DNA of 57,958 nt, taken from Roseofilum reptotaenium CS-1145 (GTDB lineage Bacteria; Cyanobacteriota; Cyanobacteriia; Cyanobacteriales; Desertifilaceae). Location of the stretch: contig NZ_JAQMUE010000018.1 of assembly GCF_028330985.1 (NCBI RefSeq), positions 1 to 57,958 of the forward strand, in the 5' to 3' direction. Below are positions 16,764 through 27,723 of this stretch, piece by piece. Under the pieces are notes generated by a model. That model worked only from the letters and a program-made list of their open reading frames with translations, was not told where the DNA came from and ran no database searches. Both the position numbers and the translations under genes were made by a program. The first letter of the stretch is position 1. Each line of letters opens with the position of its first letter.

Positions 16764-18167
16764 TTACAGCAACTTTCGCACATCGGAGACTTGGCCGGAG
16801 ATCGCCGCAGCAACAACCATCGCGGGACTCATCAGTAAGGTGCGACCAGACGAAGACCCCTGACGACCTTTAAAGTTGCGGTTTGAGGAAGAGGCGCTCA
16901 TTTGATCCCCTTGTAGTTTATCGGGGTTCATGGCTAAACACATGGAACATCCGGCGTTGCGCCATTCAAACCCAGCTTCGGTAAAGATTTTATCTAAGCC
17001 TTCTGCTTCCGCTTGTTGCTTGACGACTTCCGATCCCGGAACTACAAAGGCTTTGACTTGAGAGGCGACTTGATGACCTTGGGCAAATTTAGCGGCTTCT
17101 CGCAGGTCAGTGAGGCGACCATTGGTACAACTACCGATAAAGCAGACATCGATAGGGGTTCCGGCGATCGCCTTTCCGGGTTCGAGTTGCATATATTGAT
17201 AGGCTTCTTCGGCCAAAGGGCGATCACTATCAGGTAGACTTTCTGGAGTCGGAACCACTTCATCCACACCAATACCTTGACCGGGTGTAATCCCCCAAGT
17301 CACCGTAGGGGGAATTTCTTCAGCGTTGAACACCACCACATCATCATACTCAGCATCGGCATCCGAGCGGATACTTTGCCACCATTGCACCGCTTTATCC
17401 CAGTTTTCTCCTTGGGGGGCAAACTCCCGTCCTTGCAGATAGTCAAACGTCACTCGATCGGGGTTTACATAGCCACATCGTGCCCCCCCTTCAATCGACA
17501 TATTGCAGATCGTCATCCGCTCTTCCATCGACATCTGTTCTAGGGTCGTTCCGGCATACTCATAGGCATAGCCTACGCCCCCTTTCACGCCCAATTTGCG
17601 GATAATGTGAAGGATCGCATCTTTGGCATAAACCCCCGGACGTAGGCTTCCATTGACTTCAATGCGGCGCACTTTGAGCTTCTCCAGAGCCAAGGTTTGG
17701 GAGGCTAGCACATCTCGCACTTGGCTGGTTCCAATCCCAAAGGAGATCGCCCCAAATGCTCCATGAGTTGAGGTATGGCTATCTCCACAGGCGATCGTCA
17801 TTCCCGGTTGCGTCATCCCTTGTTCGGGGGCGATCACATGCACAATTCCCTGATTACCTGAACCCACATTATAGAAGCGAATCCCATGCTCTTGGACACT
17901 GGTTTCTAACGCTTGCATCATCTCTTCTGCCAAAGTATCCGCGAAGGGTCGAGCCTGGTTATCTGTGGGCACGATATGATCGACCGTGGCAACCGTGCGA
18001 TCAGGAAATAGTACTTGTAAATTTCTCTCCCGCAGCATAGCAAACGCTTGGGGACTGGTCACTTCATGGATCAGATGCAGCCCAATAAACAGTTGAGTTT
18101 GTCCAGAAGGAAGTGTACGAACCTTGTGGTTGTTCCAGACTTTATCAAATAGCGTGCCCTTGCTCAT
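16764..18167 (-). CDS. leuC: 3-isopropylmalate dehydratase large subunit
   Basis: 467 residues, standard length. Isomerises 2- to 3-isopropylmalate in leucine synthesis, with LeuD as small subunit. The 4Fe-4S ligands are Cys347 in GSCTNGR and Cys407/Cys410 in [18 protein letters not shown] and the C-terminal [11 protein letters not shown] are family hallmarks. leuD is not adjacent. The IS982 inverted repeat ends only 3 bp beyond the stop codon, so the insertion may have removed or replaced the original downstream DNA. Confidence 0.97.
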   Translation of the reverse strand: MSKGTLFDKVWNNHKVRTLPSGQTQLFIGLHLIHEVTSPQAFAMLRERNLQVLFPDRTVATVDHIVPTDNQARPFADTLAEEMMQALETSVQEHGIRFYNVGSGNQGIVHVIAPEQGMTQPGMTIACGDSHTSTHGAFGAISFGIGTSQVRDVLASQTLALEKLKVRRIEVNGSLRPGVYAKDAILHIIRKLGVKGGVGYAYEYAGTTLEQMSMEERMTICNMSIEGGARCGYVNPDRVTFDYLQGREFAPQGENWDKAVQWWQSIRSDADAEYDDVVVFNAEEIPPTVTWGITPGQGIGVDEVVPTPESLPDSDRPLAEEAYQYMQLEPGKAIAGTPIDVCFIGSCTNGRLTDLREAAKFAQGHQVASQVKAFVVPGSEVVKQQAEAEGLDKIFTEAGFEWRNAGCSMCLAMNPDKLQGDQMSASSSNRNFKGRQGSSSGRTLLMSPAMVVAAAISGQVSDVRKLL

Positions 18168-18176
18168 AGTCCATCG

Positions 18177-18217
18177 TAGCGCTAGGCGCTGGTAATTGGT
18201 AATGGGTAATGGGTAAA
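18177..18217. repeat. Heptamer (STRR-like) intergenic repeat
   Basis: Short tandem GGTAAT/GGGTAAT words follow a GCGCT-containing start. The same composite (inverted) is found at 24026-24067, and the tandem part alone at 18661-18692. Typical of short tandemly repeated repetitive sequences of filamentous cyanobacteria. Confidence 0.7.
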
Positions 18218-18311
18218 CTGTTTTTTACCTTAGTTCACTGGCAGTTTATCATTTGATCCAGGGACTTGTATAGTCATTCACCTTAAGAAAAAGTAACAGC
18301 ATCTCACTATT

Positions 18312-18653
18312 ATGCGGATCATGTTAAAGTCTAAAATTCATCGGGCGACAGTCACTGAAGCCAATCTTAACTATATCGGCAGTATTACTATCGATCGCAC
18401 TCTGATGGAGAAAGCCGATTTGCTGCCTGGAGAAAAGGTTTTAGTGGTCGATAATACTAATGGTAATCGTTTAGAAACCTATGTGATTGAAGGAGAAGCA
18501 GACTCCGGTGCGATCTGCATCAATGGCGCTGCTGCACATTTGGTTAACCCTGGAGATATGATTACTTTGTTAGCCTTTGAAGTTACCGATGAAATTAAGT
18601 CACCGGTTAAAATTTTAGTCGATCAAAATAATAAGTTGGTGGAATTTCTATAG
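18312..18653 (+). CDS. panD: Aspartate 1-decarboxylase precursor
   Basis: A 113-residue pyruvoyl enzyme making beta-alanine for pantothenate. The self-cleavage site is in YIGSITID (Gly23-Ser24, the serine becoming the pyruvoyl group). Lys7 in [11 protein letters not shown] and the NGAAAH segment are conserved. ATG 18312 is used; an ATG three codons later is the alternative and corresponds better to the usual ML-K start. Flanked by heptamer repeats. Confidence 0.96.
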   Translation: MRIMLKSKIHRATVTEANLNYIGSITIDRTLMEKADLLPGEKVLVVDNTNGNRLETYVIEGEADSGAICINGAAAHLVNPGDMITLLAFEVTDEIKSPVKILVDQNNKLVEFL

Positions 18654-18660
18654 CACTACT

Positions 18661-18692
18661 GGGGTAATGGGTAATCGGTAATCGGTAATTAG
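18661..18692. repeat. Heptamer (STRR-like) intergenic repeat
   Basis: Runs of GGGTAATC/GGTAATC words between panD and the next gene. Same word family as at 18191-18217 and 24026-24053. Confidence 0.65.
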
Positions 18693-18706
18693 CCATCCCC
18701 TATTTT

Positions 18707-19429
18707 CTAAGAGGATTTGCGAATATTTTGATCGGGATACTCTTGGGGGGGAGTCTTGCGAACCGCTTTCGGGGCTGATCCCTGTGGAATGTCTGGGGTG
18801 AGTTTGGGAAAGTTGGGCACTTGTAAAGAGGAATGCTGGAAGGATTTGGCCGTAGGATTTACGTCAAAGGTAACGGGTTTTTGGGGTGGGTTTGGAAGTG
18901 AAGTGAGTTCTGAGATAACTTCCGGTGGGTTTTGAGGCTCAAGAGAGGCTGTTTGGGGTGTAAATTGGTCTGGACTAAAGGAAGTGATAGGTTGGCGCTG
19001 AGAAACTTGGACTCGCAAGGGTTTGGGTTTTTCTAATAAGAGTGGGGTTCCACGACGTTGGCGACGGTTGAGAGATGCTCGTTTATGGGCGTTGGGATTT
19101 TGCAGGCTTTTCCAGAGGACAAAGAGACCTCCCGATCCCAAGGCGATCGCTCCTAACCAGGGCCAGGGTATAGTAGAGTTAACTCCTGGTTCCTCGATCG
19201 CTTCTATAGATTCTGCTTCTTCTGTGACTTCTGCGATCGCCTCTTCGGGTTCGATGTCCCCAGGATTAAGTAGAATACTCAAAGCTTCATAACCGATACC
19301 AATTACCAGCACGGCTAAAATGCTCCACACCAATAGGGTATGGTTTTGAATCGGTTTCAGAATAAACTGGAGTCGGTTTGACCGTTGCTTTCCAGTAGAG
19401 CGATGAATGGATTTACGTGGATGAACCAT
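18707..19429 (-). CDS. Two-helix membrane protein, hypothetical
   Basis: 240 residues from ATG 19429. A basic N-terminus is followed by a membrane helix (VWSILAVLVIGIGYEALSILL), then an acidic loop rich in Glu/Ala (residues 58-78), a second helix (WLGAIALGSGGLFVLWKSL), and a long Pro/Gln-rich tail of about 120 residues with basic patches (RRQRRG). No known domain. The layout resembles cyanobacterial membrane scaffolds with disordered cytosolic tails; function unknown. Confidence 0.75.
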   Translation of the reverse strand: MVHPRKSIHRSTGKQRSNRLQFILKPIQNHTLLVWSILAVLVIGIGYEALSILLNPGDIEPEEAIAEVTEEAESIEAIEEPGVNSTIPWPWLGAIALGSGGLFVLWKSLQNPNAHKRASLNRRQRRGTPLLLEKPKPLRVQVSQRQPITSFSPDQFTPQTASLEPQNPPEVISELTSLPNPPQKPVTFDVNPTAKSFQHSSLQVPNFPKLTPDIPQGSAPKAVRKTPPQEYPDQNIRKSS

Positions 19430-19625
19430 AAATAGCTTCCCTGACTATACGTTGACCAGACCGACTCGCTTCGTGTCCGAAACTCATCTTACCCAATTTT
19501 GCGCAAATAGATCTGATGGGATAGGGAGATGGGTGGGACACGGAGAATCGGGGACACGGGGATAGGGAGACGCGGAGAGACAGGGATAACGTCCTATTGC
19601 CTATTCCCCATTGCCTATTCCCTAT

Positions 19626-20675
19626 TTACCTCTCTAGAGCAAATTCAATCAACTGATGCACCAACTCTGAGAAGGGAGTGCCCGTATTAGCCCAGAGTTG
19701 GGGGTACATGCTGGTGGAGGTAAATCCAGGCAGGGTGTTGATTTCGTTGATTAGCACTTCTTGGGTAGACTCGATATAGAAAAAGTCTACTCTAGATAAT
19801 CCGGAGGCATCTACGGCTTGGAAGGCTTGGATAGCCATATTTTGGATGCGATCTCTCACTTCGGAGGGTAAGTCAGCGGGAATGAGCAAATCGGCTTTTC
19901 CGGCGGTATATTTGGTTTCGTAGTCGTAGAAGTCGCTCTCAAAGGTGATTTCGCCAATGACGGAGGCTTTAGGATAGTCGTTACCCAGTACGGCACATTC
20001 GACTTCTCTAGCGGTAACTCCTGCTTCAATGATAATCCGGCGATCGTAACTAGCAGCGTTATCTAAGGCGGTTTCGAGTTCTTGGCGCGATCGCACTTTG
20101 GCAATACCCACCGAAGACCCCAAATTTGCCGGTTTGACAAAACAGGGATACCCAATTTCCGCTTCTATCTCATCGCAGAGTTTCGGAAACACACAAGGAT
20201 TTGACCAAACTTGAGCGCGAGTCACTGCCTTATATTTAACTTGGGCTAAACCCGCTTGGGCAAACACCATTTTCATAGCAATTTTATCCATACTCACCGC
20301 CGATCCGACGATGCCAGAACCCACATAGGGCAATTTCATCAGTTGCAGCAAGCCTTGAATTGAACCATCTTCTCCGTTCGGGCCGTGTAAAATGGGAAAC
20401 CAAACGTCAATTTCGTTGACTTGCTTGGGAAATTCCCACAAACTTCTTCCTGGCGGGGTATCCGTGGATAAGGGCGTACCAGAGTCTAGGACTTGAGTCG
20501 CGGTTTCTTGGGCATACCAATAACCATCTTTACGGATATAGAAGGGAATGACTTGGTAGCGATCTCTATTTTCTCCGGTTTGCAGCGCTGTGGCGATCGC
20601 CTTTGCCGAAACAATCGAAACTTCATGCTCCCCGGAACATCCCCCAAACAATAGTCCTATCCGTTTCTGGCTCAT
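19626..20675 (-). CDS. ddl: D-alanine--D-alanine ligase
   Basis: About 349 residues from ATG 20675, preceded by GGAGAGG. The frame can be extended to TTG 20696 but the ATG fits better. ATP-grasp enzyme joining two D-Ala for peptidoglycan. Seen are the N-terminal [13 protein letters not shown], the middle [32 protein letters not shown], and the metal-binding end RVDFFYIES...[12 protein letters not shown]. Full length. A purine-rich repeat tract follows the stop. Confidence 0.97.
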   Translation of the reverse strand: MSQKRIGLLFGGCSGEHEVSIVSAKAIATALQTGENRDRYQVIPFYIRKDGYWYAQETATQVLDSGTPLSTDTPPGRSLWEFPKQVNEIDVWFPILHGPNGEDGSIQGLLQLMKLPYVGSGIVGSAVSMDKIAMKMVFAQAGLAQVKYKAVTRAQVWSNPCVFPKLCDEIEAEIGYPCFVKPANLGSSVGIAKVRSRQELETALDNAASYDRRIIIEAGVTAREVECAVLGNDYPKASVIGEITFESDFYDYETKYTAGKADLLIPADLPSEVRDRIQNMAIQAFQAVDASGLSRVDFFYIESTQEVLINEINTLPGFTSTSMYPQLWANTGTPFSELVHQLIEFALER

Positions 20676-20804
20676 ATGGTTGCCTCTCCATATCAACAGC
20701 GAAGAGTTTATTATATCCCAGAAGCGTTTAACGGCATCAAAGGCATGGCAAAGGTCACATTGCTCTTAATTCAGAAGCTGACAACTGAGTTAATCGTAAC
20801 TCCT

Positions 20805-23159
20805 TTATTTCCAAGAGAAATCATCTTTAAAGTCACCTGTGACCCAGCCAATTCTTTCTAAGTCGTGCCACAACCACCTGTAAACCATCCCAGTTACTGG
20901 ATACCATCCTAACCAACTTTTGGTAAATTTTTCTTTTTTCATTACCCAAATATAAGGATAAATCGGCTCACTGCAATCTCTTAAATGTAAGCTGTTTTTT
21001 ACTTCTTTCCCAGACAAATAAGGCAAGCGGTAATCTTTCCTTGATAATTCTTGATCGCCCAATTCAAAATCTACACTATTTTTAGAACCTTTAGGCAAAG
21101 AAACCCAAGACCAACTAATACTCACTGAACCTCGCTTATGTTTAGAGGGTATAACCACACCTACAATTTGAGCAGGTAGGATTGATGCAAGTTGTAACTC
21201 CGGTGCAAGGTAACTGAACCAAGTATCAAGTAACTGTTGATAACTATCAATTGCTTGTCGATAAACATCTCTCACATATTCAAGCAGAATATCAGGAGAG
21301 ACTATATCAGCTTCAAAGAAAGATCTGAATGTGGATGGGAGATTTAAATGATTTTCATCTTGTGAACGACTTTTGTTTAATTTATCTTCTAATTGACTGA
21401 TGCAAAATTTAATCATTGGTGAAGCTTTAGAAATTTCTAGTTTATCTAAGCTAGATTCAAGATCATCTATCCGAATTGGTTCAAAATTAGGGTAATGTCT
21501 TCCTGTAACATATAAGGCTCTATGCCAAGCTGCCTCGAATGAAAGATAGCTTCCTAAAACAGGAATAGATCTATGCTTGATCACTTGAGAGAGTTTTTCA
21601 GTAATAGTTTTAAAACTCCTCTTCCAAACCCAAGAAGGTTTTGCTTCATATGGCATACAGTGAAAAATATTCCATCCTTGATCTAAAAGAGTGCTGATTT
21701 CTGAGGAATAACGAGAATCTCTGGTTGCAAAATATTGACTTGCTTCTGGAGGTAGAACAACAACCTTATCACCCATTTGGTCGCCGAAGTAGTAGGCAAT
21801 TATCATAGAAGTTAGAGTGATGTCATCCGTCCATTTTGCATCAATAATAGCAGTACCTATCCTAGGTACATTACCATCTTTAGTGAAGCTAATTACTAAT
21901 TGACTGAGAGAACCAATTCCTCTTGACCAACTCTGCATTGCAACTCGAAATAGTTTTCCAACTCTCAGCGCAGAAAGTTCTGGATTTTGTATCCCAAAAT
22001 CCCAATCTAACATTTTTTGATGCAGTATTTGAGATGCACAAAATGGATTGTGTTCAACAATTTTTGCAAACTCATGAGTTATACTCTCTGGTAACTCAGT
22101 ATCACGTAGTTCGACAAGTTTCAGTTGAAAAAAATCTCGACTTAACGTATGCACTCCGTAGGTCTCTTCATACTCTCGCTTGAGTAAGCTTAATGTTAGT
22201 AACTCTCTTCTATCCTTCTTGAGTTCTTTTTTTCTTCGCTCTTGAGCTGCACCTTCCACCAAAGACCAAGGAATTGGACTAAGAGCGAATAAACCAAGTA
22301 AACATGCTAGGGCTTGGGCATGTTCAGATAACTGCTTCCAACTTATTTCAAACGCTGCTTTTACTCCCCGTTCTGCTGTCATTACAGCTTCAACTTCTGC
22401 AAGTGACTCATCCTCTAAACTGGCTTCAGTCAACTGCTCTAGCATTTGACTCAGGGATAAATCTTCCTCAACTTCTAAATATCGCCCTACCAATTCCAAT
22501 CCTAAAGGTAAGTAACCCAACCAACAACATAGATTTTGAGCTATCTGTGGCTCCCTCTGCAAACGTTCGTGCCCTATGAATGACTCCAATAATTGTATTG
22601 CCGCTCTGGGCTTTAATAGGTCTAAATCAAAGGGCACAATAGGAGAGCCAAACCGTCGCTGAGTAGTAATCAACACATTGAAAGGCTCTTCGACTGGTGG
22701 CGGCAATACCTTCTTAATCGTCTCGTACTCCTGCACATCATCGAAAACCACCAGTACCTTACTGTCCTGTTTACCCTCTTCCTTTGATTCCCATTGCACC
22801 AGATCCTCACCACGCCCATTCAACCAGTAGACTCCACCCGGATAAGCACCCTCTTTTAAATAGCGGTATGCATACTGTAATACCAACTCCGTCTTCCCAA
22901 TTCCCCCCATCCCTGTCACGGAAATAATCTTCATACCCTGTGTTCTCTGGAGCTGCTTGTGTAACTCCTCTATCACCTCATCCCGTCCCACAAACACCTT
23001 AGCCCCCGTCCATGGGAGCTTCCGCAGATTCGCTACCGGTAGCGGCTGCGGTTGAGGATAATTATGGATTTCTTGCTTAACATCCTTAATAATAATATCC
23101 CTTCCAGCCCTAGCGCCCTCTAATATGCTTTGCTCTGCTTTCTTCTCTTTTTCATCCAT
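20805..23159 (-). CDS. NB-ARC (NLR/STAND) ATPase with unidentified C-terminal domain
   Basis: 784 residues from ATG 23159. A short N-terminus holds GRDIIIKDVKQE (19-30). The NB-ARC core has FVGRD (56-60), P-loop GMGGIGKT (83-90), Walker B VLVVFDDV (135-142), the sensor LITTQRR and the GLPL-like LPLGLELVG. P-loop and Walker B are only about 50 residues apart, shorter than usual, so an internal deletion is possible. WH-like helices follow to about 340. The remaining 440 residues have no visible TPR, WD40 or ankyrin pattern and were not recognised. The gene upstream (stop 24 bp away) is its likely partner. Possible role: anti-phage or signalling switch. Confidence 0.82.
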   Translation of the reverse strand: MDEKEKKAEQSILEGARAGRDIIIKDVKQEIHNYPQPQPLPVANLRKLPWTGAKVFVGRDEVIEELHKQLQRTQGMKIISVTGMGGIGKTELVLQYAYRYLKEGAYPGGVYWLNGRGEDLVQWESKEEGKQDSKVLVVFDDVQEYETIKKVLPPPVEEPFNVLITTQRRFGSPIVPFDLDLLKPRAAIQLLESFIGHERLQREPQIAQNLCCWLGYLPLGLELVGRYLEVEEDLSLSQMLEQLTEASLEDESLAEVEAVMTAERGVKAAFEISWKQLSEHAQALACLLGLFALSPIPWSLVEGAAQERRKKELKKDRRELLTLSLLKREYEETYGVHTLSRDFFQLKLVELRDTELPESITHEFAKIVEHNPFCASQILHQKMLDWDFGIQNPELSALRVGKLFRVAMQSWSRGIGSLSQLVISFTKDGNVPRIGTAIIDAKWTDDITLTSMIIAYYFGDQMGDKVVVLPPEASQYFATRDSRYSSEISTLLDQGWNIFHCMPYEAKPSWVWKRSFKTITEKLSQVIKHRSIPVLGSYLSFEAAWHRALYVTGRHYPNFEPIRIDDLESSLDKLEISKASPMIKFCISQLEDKLNKSRSQDENHLNLPSTFRSFFEADIVSPDILLEYVRDVYRQAIDSYQQLLDTWFSYLAPELQLASILPAQIVGVVIPSKHKRGSVSISWSWVSLPKGSKNSVDFELGDQELSRKDYRLPYLSGKEVKNSLHLRDCSEPIYPYIWVMKKEKFTKSWLGWYPVTGMVYRWLWHDLERIGWVTGDFKDDFSWK

Positions 23160-23183
23160 GAGTCTAAATAAAAGAGTGACAAC

Positions 23184-23696
23184 CTAAGCCTTTTGACTAG
23201 AGTTAGTGAACGTTACATCCTCTTGAGCTTCGATACCCATTCCCATCTGCTGGGACACTTCAGTCGCACTTGAATCAGCTTCCTGTTTCAGTCCTTCAGC
23301 CTTGACATTCTTACCCTGAACTCCTTTGAACATTACCTGCTTCACCAGCTTCTGCTGAAACTCAGCAGGCAATTGGGGACGCACTTCTGCATCAAGGACT
23401 TGAATCAATTCAGCAATTTCACTATATCCCTTCGCTAAATCTTCCACCTGTTCAGTTAGCACCGGTAACCCAAATACATCTGGATTACTTTCAATCAAGA
23501 GTGGTGCATTTTCAGCCGCCTCTAACACTGCTGCCGTTTCCGGAGATTTACCCTTTAAGAGTGCCTTTAGCTCACTCACCTGCTCCCAAATCTTACTCCC
23601 CAGTTCTGGAGCCTTTTCACCCAAAGTCTCACCTAGCTTTTCAACCATTTTGGTTACGAGCAGAGTCGCAATAGCTGCCGCAGTTAATGTTTCCAT
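23184..23696 (-). CDS. NB-ARC-associated small protein (putative effector/partner)
   Basis: 170 residues from ATG 23696. The N-terminus is hydrophobic (METLTAAAIATLLVTKMVEKL), which could be a membrane anchor or pore-forming helix. A helical Glu/Lys-rich middle follows. The C-terminal segment GKNVKAEGLKQE (128-139) resembles GRDIIIKDVKQE in the NB-ARC protein encoded 24 bp downstream. Proteins of this shape are common next to cyanobacterial NB-ARC genes. The paired motif would fit homotypic recruitment, as in amyloid-signalling NLR/effector pairs. The effector mechanism is unproven. Confidence 0.72.
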   Translation of the reverse strand: METLTAAAIATLLVTKMVEKLGETLGEKAPELGSKIWEQVSELKALLKGKSPETAAVLEAAENAPLLIESNPDVFGLPVLTEQVEDLAKGYSEIAELIQVLDAEVRPQLPAEFQQKLVKQVMFKGVQGKNVKAEGLKQEADSSATEVSQQMGMGIEAQEDVTFTNSSQKA

Positions 23697-24066
23697 AGCT
23701 CAGAGAATTTTATATTCACTTGATTATCCCAGTTTCAGTGTAACTACCCCTAACCCCATCTGCCCACTGTCCAGGTATCCATCGCCCGATCAAAACTTGC
23801 TGCTGGGCGAATACGCTAGATCTGCTCAATAGATTATTCGTGCTGTAGTTAGAATATTCACAATCCCATTGTGGGAACTATTGTGGAACAATACGAACCC
23901 CAAGTTTTTGAGGTTGAGTTTAGCGATAATGAAGGAAAAGCTTGTGCCATTGAAACTCTCAAGAAACATGAACTCATGGTTCTTTAAAAGTATCTGATAA
24001 ATCCGGAGAAAATAGCTGTTTGAATAATTACCGATTACCCATTACCCATTCCCAGCGCTATGCGCT
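23697..24066. other. Intergenic region with a gene relic and repeat
   Basis: Contains a DUF4926-like fragment (23871-23987) and a heptamer repeat (24026-24067). Nothing else was recognised. Confidence 0.5.
23871..23987 (+). pseudogene. DUF4926-like small protein, 5'-truncated
   Basis: The frame reads VGTIVEQYEPQVFEVEFSDN (20 residues shown) and then a C-terminus ending in LMVL. This matches the pattern of DUF4926 proteins (VGTIVEVY...FEVEFxDxxGxT...L). The usual 15-20 N-terminal residues are absent, with a stop codon upstream in frame, and only GTG is available as start. Small proteins of this type often accompany toxin-antitoxin-like DUF6883 genes; none is adjacent. Probably a relic. Confidence 0.55.
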
Positions 24067-24067
24067 A
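24026..24067. repeat. Heptamer repeat composite, inverted relative to 18177-18217
   Basis: ATTACCC words followed by CCCAGCGCT. The reverse complement matches the block 18177-18217 closely, so this is a dispersed repeat of more than 35 bp rather than chance low complexity. Confidence 0.65.
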
Positions 24068-24097
24068 AAAAATAGGGTGAGACGCGCTCACCCTATA
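24067..24097 (-). terminator. Intrinsic terminator of gap
   Basis: 9-bp stem TAGGGTGAG/CTCACCCTA with a 5-nt loop (24073-24095). On the minus strand it is followed by a run of six T (A-run at 24067-24072). It lies about 40 bp beyond the gap stop codon. Confidence 0.85.
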
Positions 24098-24137
24098 CCA
24101 TACAGCATCAATAGGAAAAGAGAAGGAAAACCGTGAA

Positions 24138-25208
<1,071 letters not shown>

Positions 25209-25332
25209 CTACTTTGGCACTTCCTCTTCTGAACCTGGGCTATGGCAAGAATGTTTTAAGCATTGATTAGGGAATAGGGAATAGGCAAGAGGCCATCTTC
25301 CCCATCTCCCTATCCCAATCAGATCCTAGATT

Positions 25333-26988
25333 CTAATCAAGGTTCGGCCCGGCTGCGATAATTTCGGGTTCAGCAGTCTTAAAGCGTTTGAAGTTCTCAA
25401 TAAACTTCTTGGCTAACTGGGTTGCTTGGCGATCGTAAGCGTCTGGATCGCTCCAGGTATTTTTGGGATTCAGAATCTTCGGATCGACATTGGGAACGCT
25501 TTCTGGAACCAAGATCTTAAAGATTGGGTGAGGATTGAACTTCACATCCTTAAGATTCCCATTCAACGCAGCCCAAACCATATAGCGAGTGTCTTGAATA
25601 TCAAATCGTTGACCTACGCCATAGGGGCCACCCGTCCATCCAGTATTGATCAAATACACTGAGGTGGTCTCTTTATGTTCTTCTAAACGTTTGGCCAGCA
25701 TTTCCCCATAAACCGTAGCCGACAGGGGTAGGAATGGCTTACCAAAACAAGCGGAGAAGGTGGCTTCGGGTTCGGTAATGCCCCGTTCAGTTCCTGCCAG
25801 TTTGCTCGTATAGCCAGACATAAAATGATAAATGGCTTGCTCAGTCGTCAGCTTGGAAATGGGAGGCAATACGCCAAATGCATCCGCAGTTAAAAAGATG
25901 ACGGCTATAGGATGGCCGCCAATACCGGGAATTACACAGTTGGGAATATAGTTGATGGGGTAAGCACCACGGGTATTTTGGGTTAAGCGCCCATCGTCAT
26001 AGTCTGGAATACGAGTTTCTTCATCGAGGATAACGTTTTCTAGGAGTGAACCATAGCGCATGGCATCCCAAATTTCTGGTTCTTTTTCTCGTGATAGGCG
26101 AATGGTTTTGGCATAGCATCCTCCCTCGAAGTTGAAAATGCCATCAGAAGACCATCCATGTTCATCATCTCCGATCAGGCGACGGCTGGTGTCGGCTGAA
26201 AGGGTGGTTTTTCCAGTCCCGGAAAGACCAAAGAAGAGAGCCGTGTTTCCTTCATCATCCATGTTGGCACTACAGTGCATCGGCAGCACATCGCGCTTGG
26301 TCATGTAGTAGTTCATGAAGGAGAAGGCGGATTTTTTCATTTCGCCAGAGTAAAACGAACCTCCTACAAGGATTAGTTTTTTCGCGAAACTAACAACGAT
26401 AAAAGCTTCACTATTAATACCGTCAATACCTGGATCGCCTTGTAAACCAGGAACAGCAATAATCGTGAAGTCGGCGTGATGAGTTTCTAGTTCTTGAGCG
26501 GTGGGCCGGATGAACATCTGATGCACGAACATATTTTGATAGGCTAGTTCGTTGATGATTCTCACGCTCATCCGGTAATTGGGATCTGAGCCAATATAAC
26601 CGTCGAAGATGTAGAGGTCTTTGCCTTGAATGTAAGCGAGAACCCGTCTGTGGAGAAGGTCAAATTTTTCGGGGGATAAACCAACATTGACCTTGTTCCA
26701 GTGAACTTCATCGTGAATGAAGGGTTCATCGACGATAAAGCGGTCATTGGGCGATCGCCCCGTATACTTGCCTGTTTCTACACAGAATGCACCGTTGGCA
26801 GCCAAAACCCCTTCTTTCCGGGCTAGGGCATGTTCCAATAGTTTGGGAACTGCTAGATTTCGATACACCTGTTGGATATTGCGAAAACCGAGTTCGTCGA
26901 GTCCGTAGTAAGGAGGACGTAGATGGGGCGCTCTGCTATTGCTTTCGGATGGGGTAATGGCGATCGGTTTAATCGGAGTTTGAACCAT
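25333..26988 (-). CDS. pckA: Phosphoenolpyruvate carboxykinase (ATP)
   Basis: 551 residues. Converts oxaloacetate and ATP to PEP and CO2. The kinase-1a P-loop is GLSGTGKTT (254-262), followed by the metal/nucleotide segment LIGDDEHGWS. The substrate-binding region includes TGRSPNDRF and VGGSFYSGEMKK. Length is typical of ATP-dependent PckA. Starts at ATG 26988 with AGGAGA upstream. Preceded by 735 bp of non-coding DNA that may hold its promoter. Confidence 0.96.
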   Translation of the reverse strand: MVQTPIKPIAITPSESNSRAPHLRPPYYGLDELGFRNIQQVYRNLAVPKLLEHALARKEGVLAANGAFCVETGKYTGRSPNDRFIVDEPFIHDEVHWNKVNVGLSPEKFDLLHRRVLAYIQGKDLYIFDGYIGSDPNYRMSVRIINELAYQNMFVHQMFIRPTAQELETHHADFTIIAVPGLQGDPGIDGINSEAFIVVSFAKKLILVGGSFYSGEMKKSAFSFMNYYMTKRDVLPMHCSANMDDEGNTALFFGLSGTGKTTLSADTSRRLIGDDEHGWSSDGIFNFEGGCYAKTIRLSREKEPEIWDAMRYGSLLENVILDEETRIPDYDDGRLTQNTRGAYPINYIPNCVIPGIGGHPIAVIFLTADAFGVLPPISKLTTEQAIYHFMSGYTSKLAGTERGITEPEATFSACFGKPFLPLSATVYGEMLAKRLEEHKETTSVYLINTGWTGGPYGVGQRFDIQDTRYMVWAALNGNLKDVKFNPHPIFKILVPESVPNVDPKILNPKNTWSDPDAYDRQATQLAKKFIENFKRFKTAEPEIIAAGPNLD

Positions 26989-27723
26989 AATCTAATCTCC
27001 TTAAATTCATCTGACGTTACTTCTTTGTAAATCTTTGTGAATCCTTGTTTGATTCCTTCGATTTAGAAGATTCGACCTTTACTCTACCGTCAATCCCCAA
27101 GAATGTTGCATCAGCTTCCAATAAAAAATATGTCGAAAATTCACTATTTTTATAGTTTTTTGAACTCATACTAAGAAAGCAGCTTCTTAAGTCATAAAAG
27201 CCTAACAAAAACTTCTTCAGGGTTTGCTATTTTTAATTTCCTGTAACCTATAGTACAGGGTGCTGTAATCTCGATAATAACAAAATTTTACTTCGATTCC
27301 CTTACTGAAAGTCCTGTAACCCATGATCCCCCCGATCCAAATCCATAAGACCACTTCAGCCTCTTCGTTAATTCTAAATCTTAAGAAAAACAAAAGCCCA
27401 GAACCACCCAAAAAACAACTCAAACTTACTTAATCAAACGCAACAAGCATTTATCCCTTAAACCATCAATATTTTATTATCTACTCTCTATCATCCATTA
27501 GATCAATTAAAAATTAAAAGTTAGAAACTGAAAATTAGGGTAATCGTCTATCCCCGCATCCCCTCATTCACCCACTTCCCTATCCACCTCTTCCTCTTCC
27601 TCCCATTCCCCCCACCCCCAAGCTATGATCGAAACAAACTCATGGGATTGACAAGAAAGATCAAAATAATGGGTAAGCTTTGCTATAGTTGGTTCTGTAT
27701 AAGAGGTATGGGGTGAGGACAAC
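26989..27723. other. Non-coding region upstream of pckA and of the surface-protein gene
   Basis: 735 AT-rich bases between divergent genes. Only short frames without plausible start signals or protein-like composition were seen. A pyrimidine-rich tract lies at about 27548-27622. Presumably contains both promoters; no RNA or terminator was recognised. Confidence 0.5.

Noticed and set aside
20676-20861. Plus-strand frame between ddl and the NB-ARC gene
   Set aside because: It overlaps both neighbours, lacks a start signal and matches no family.
27017-27423. Two minus-strand reading frames upstream of pckA
   Set aside because: Composition is not protein-like, with no ribosome binding site and no family resemblance.
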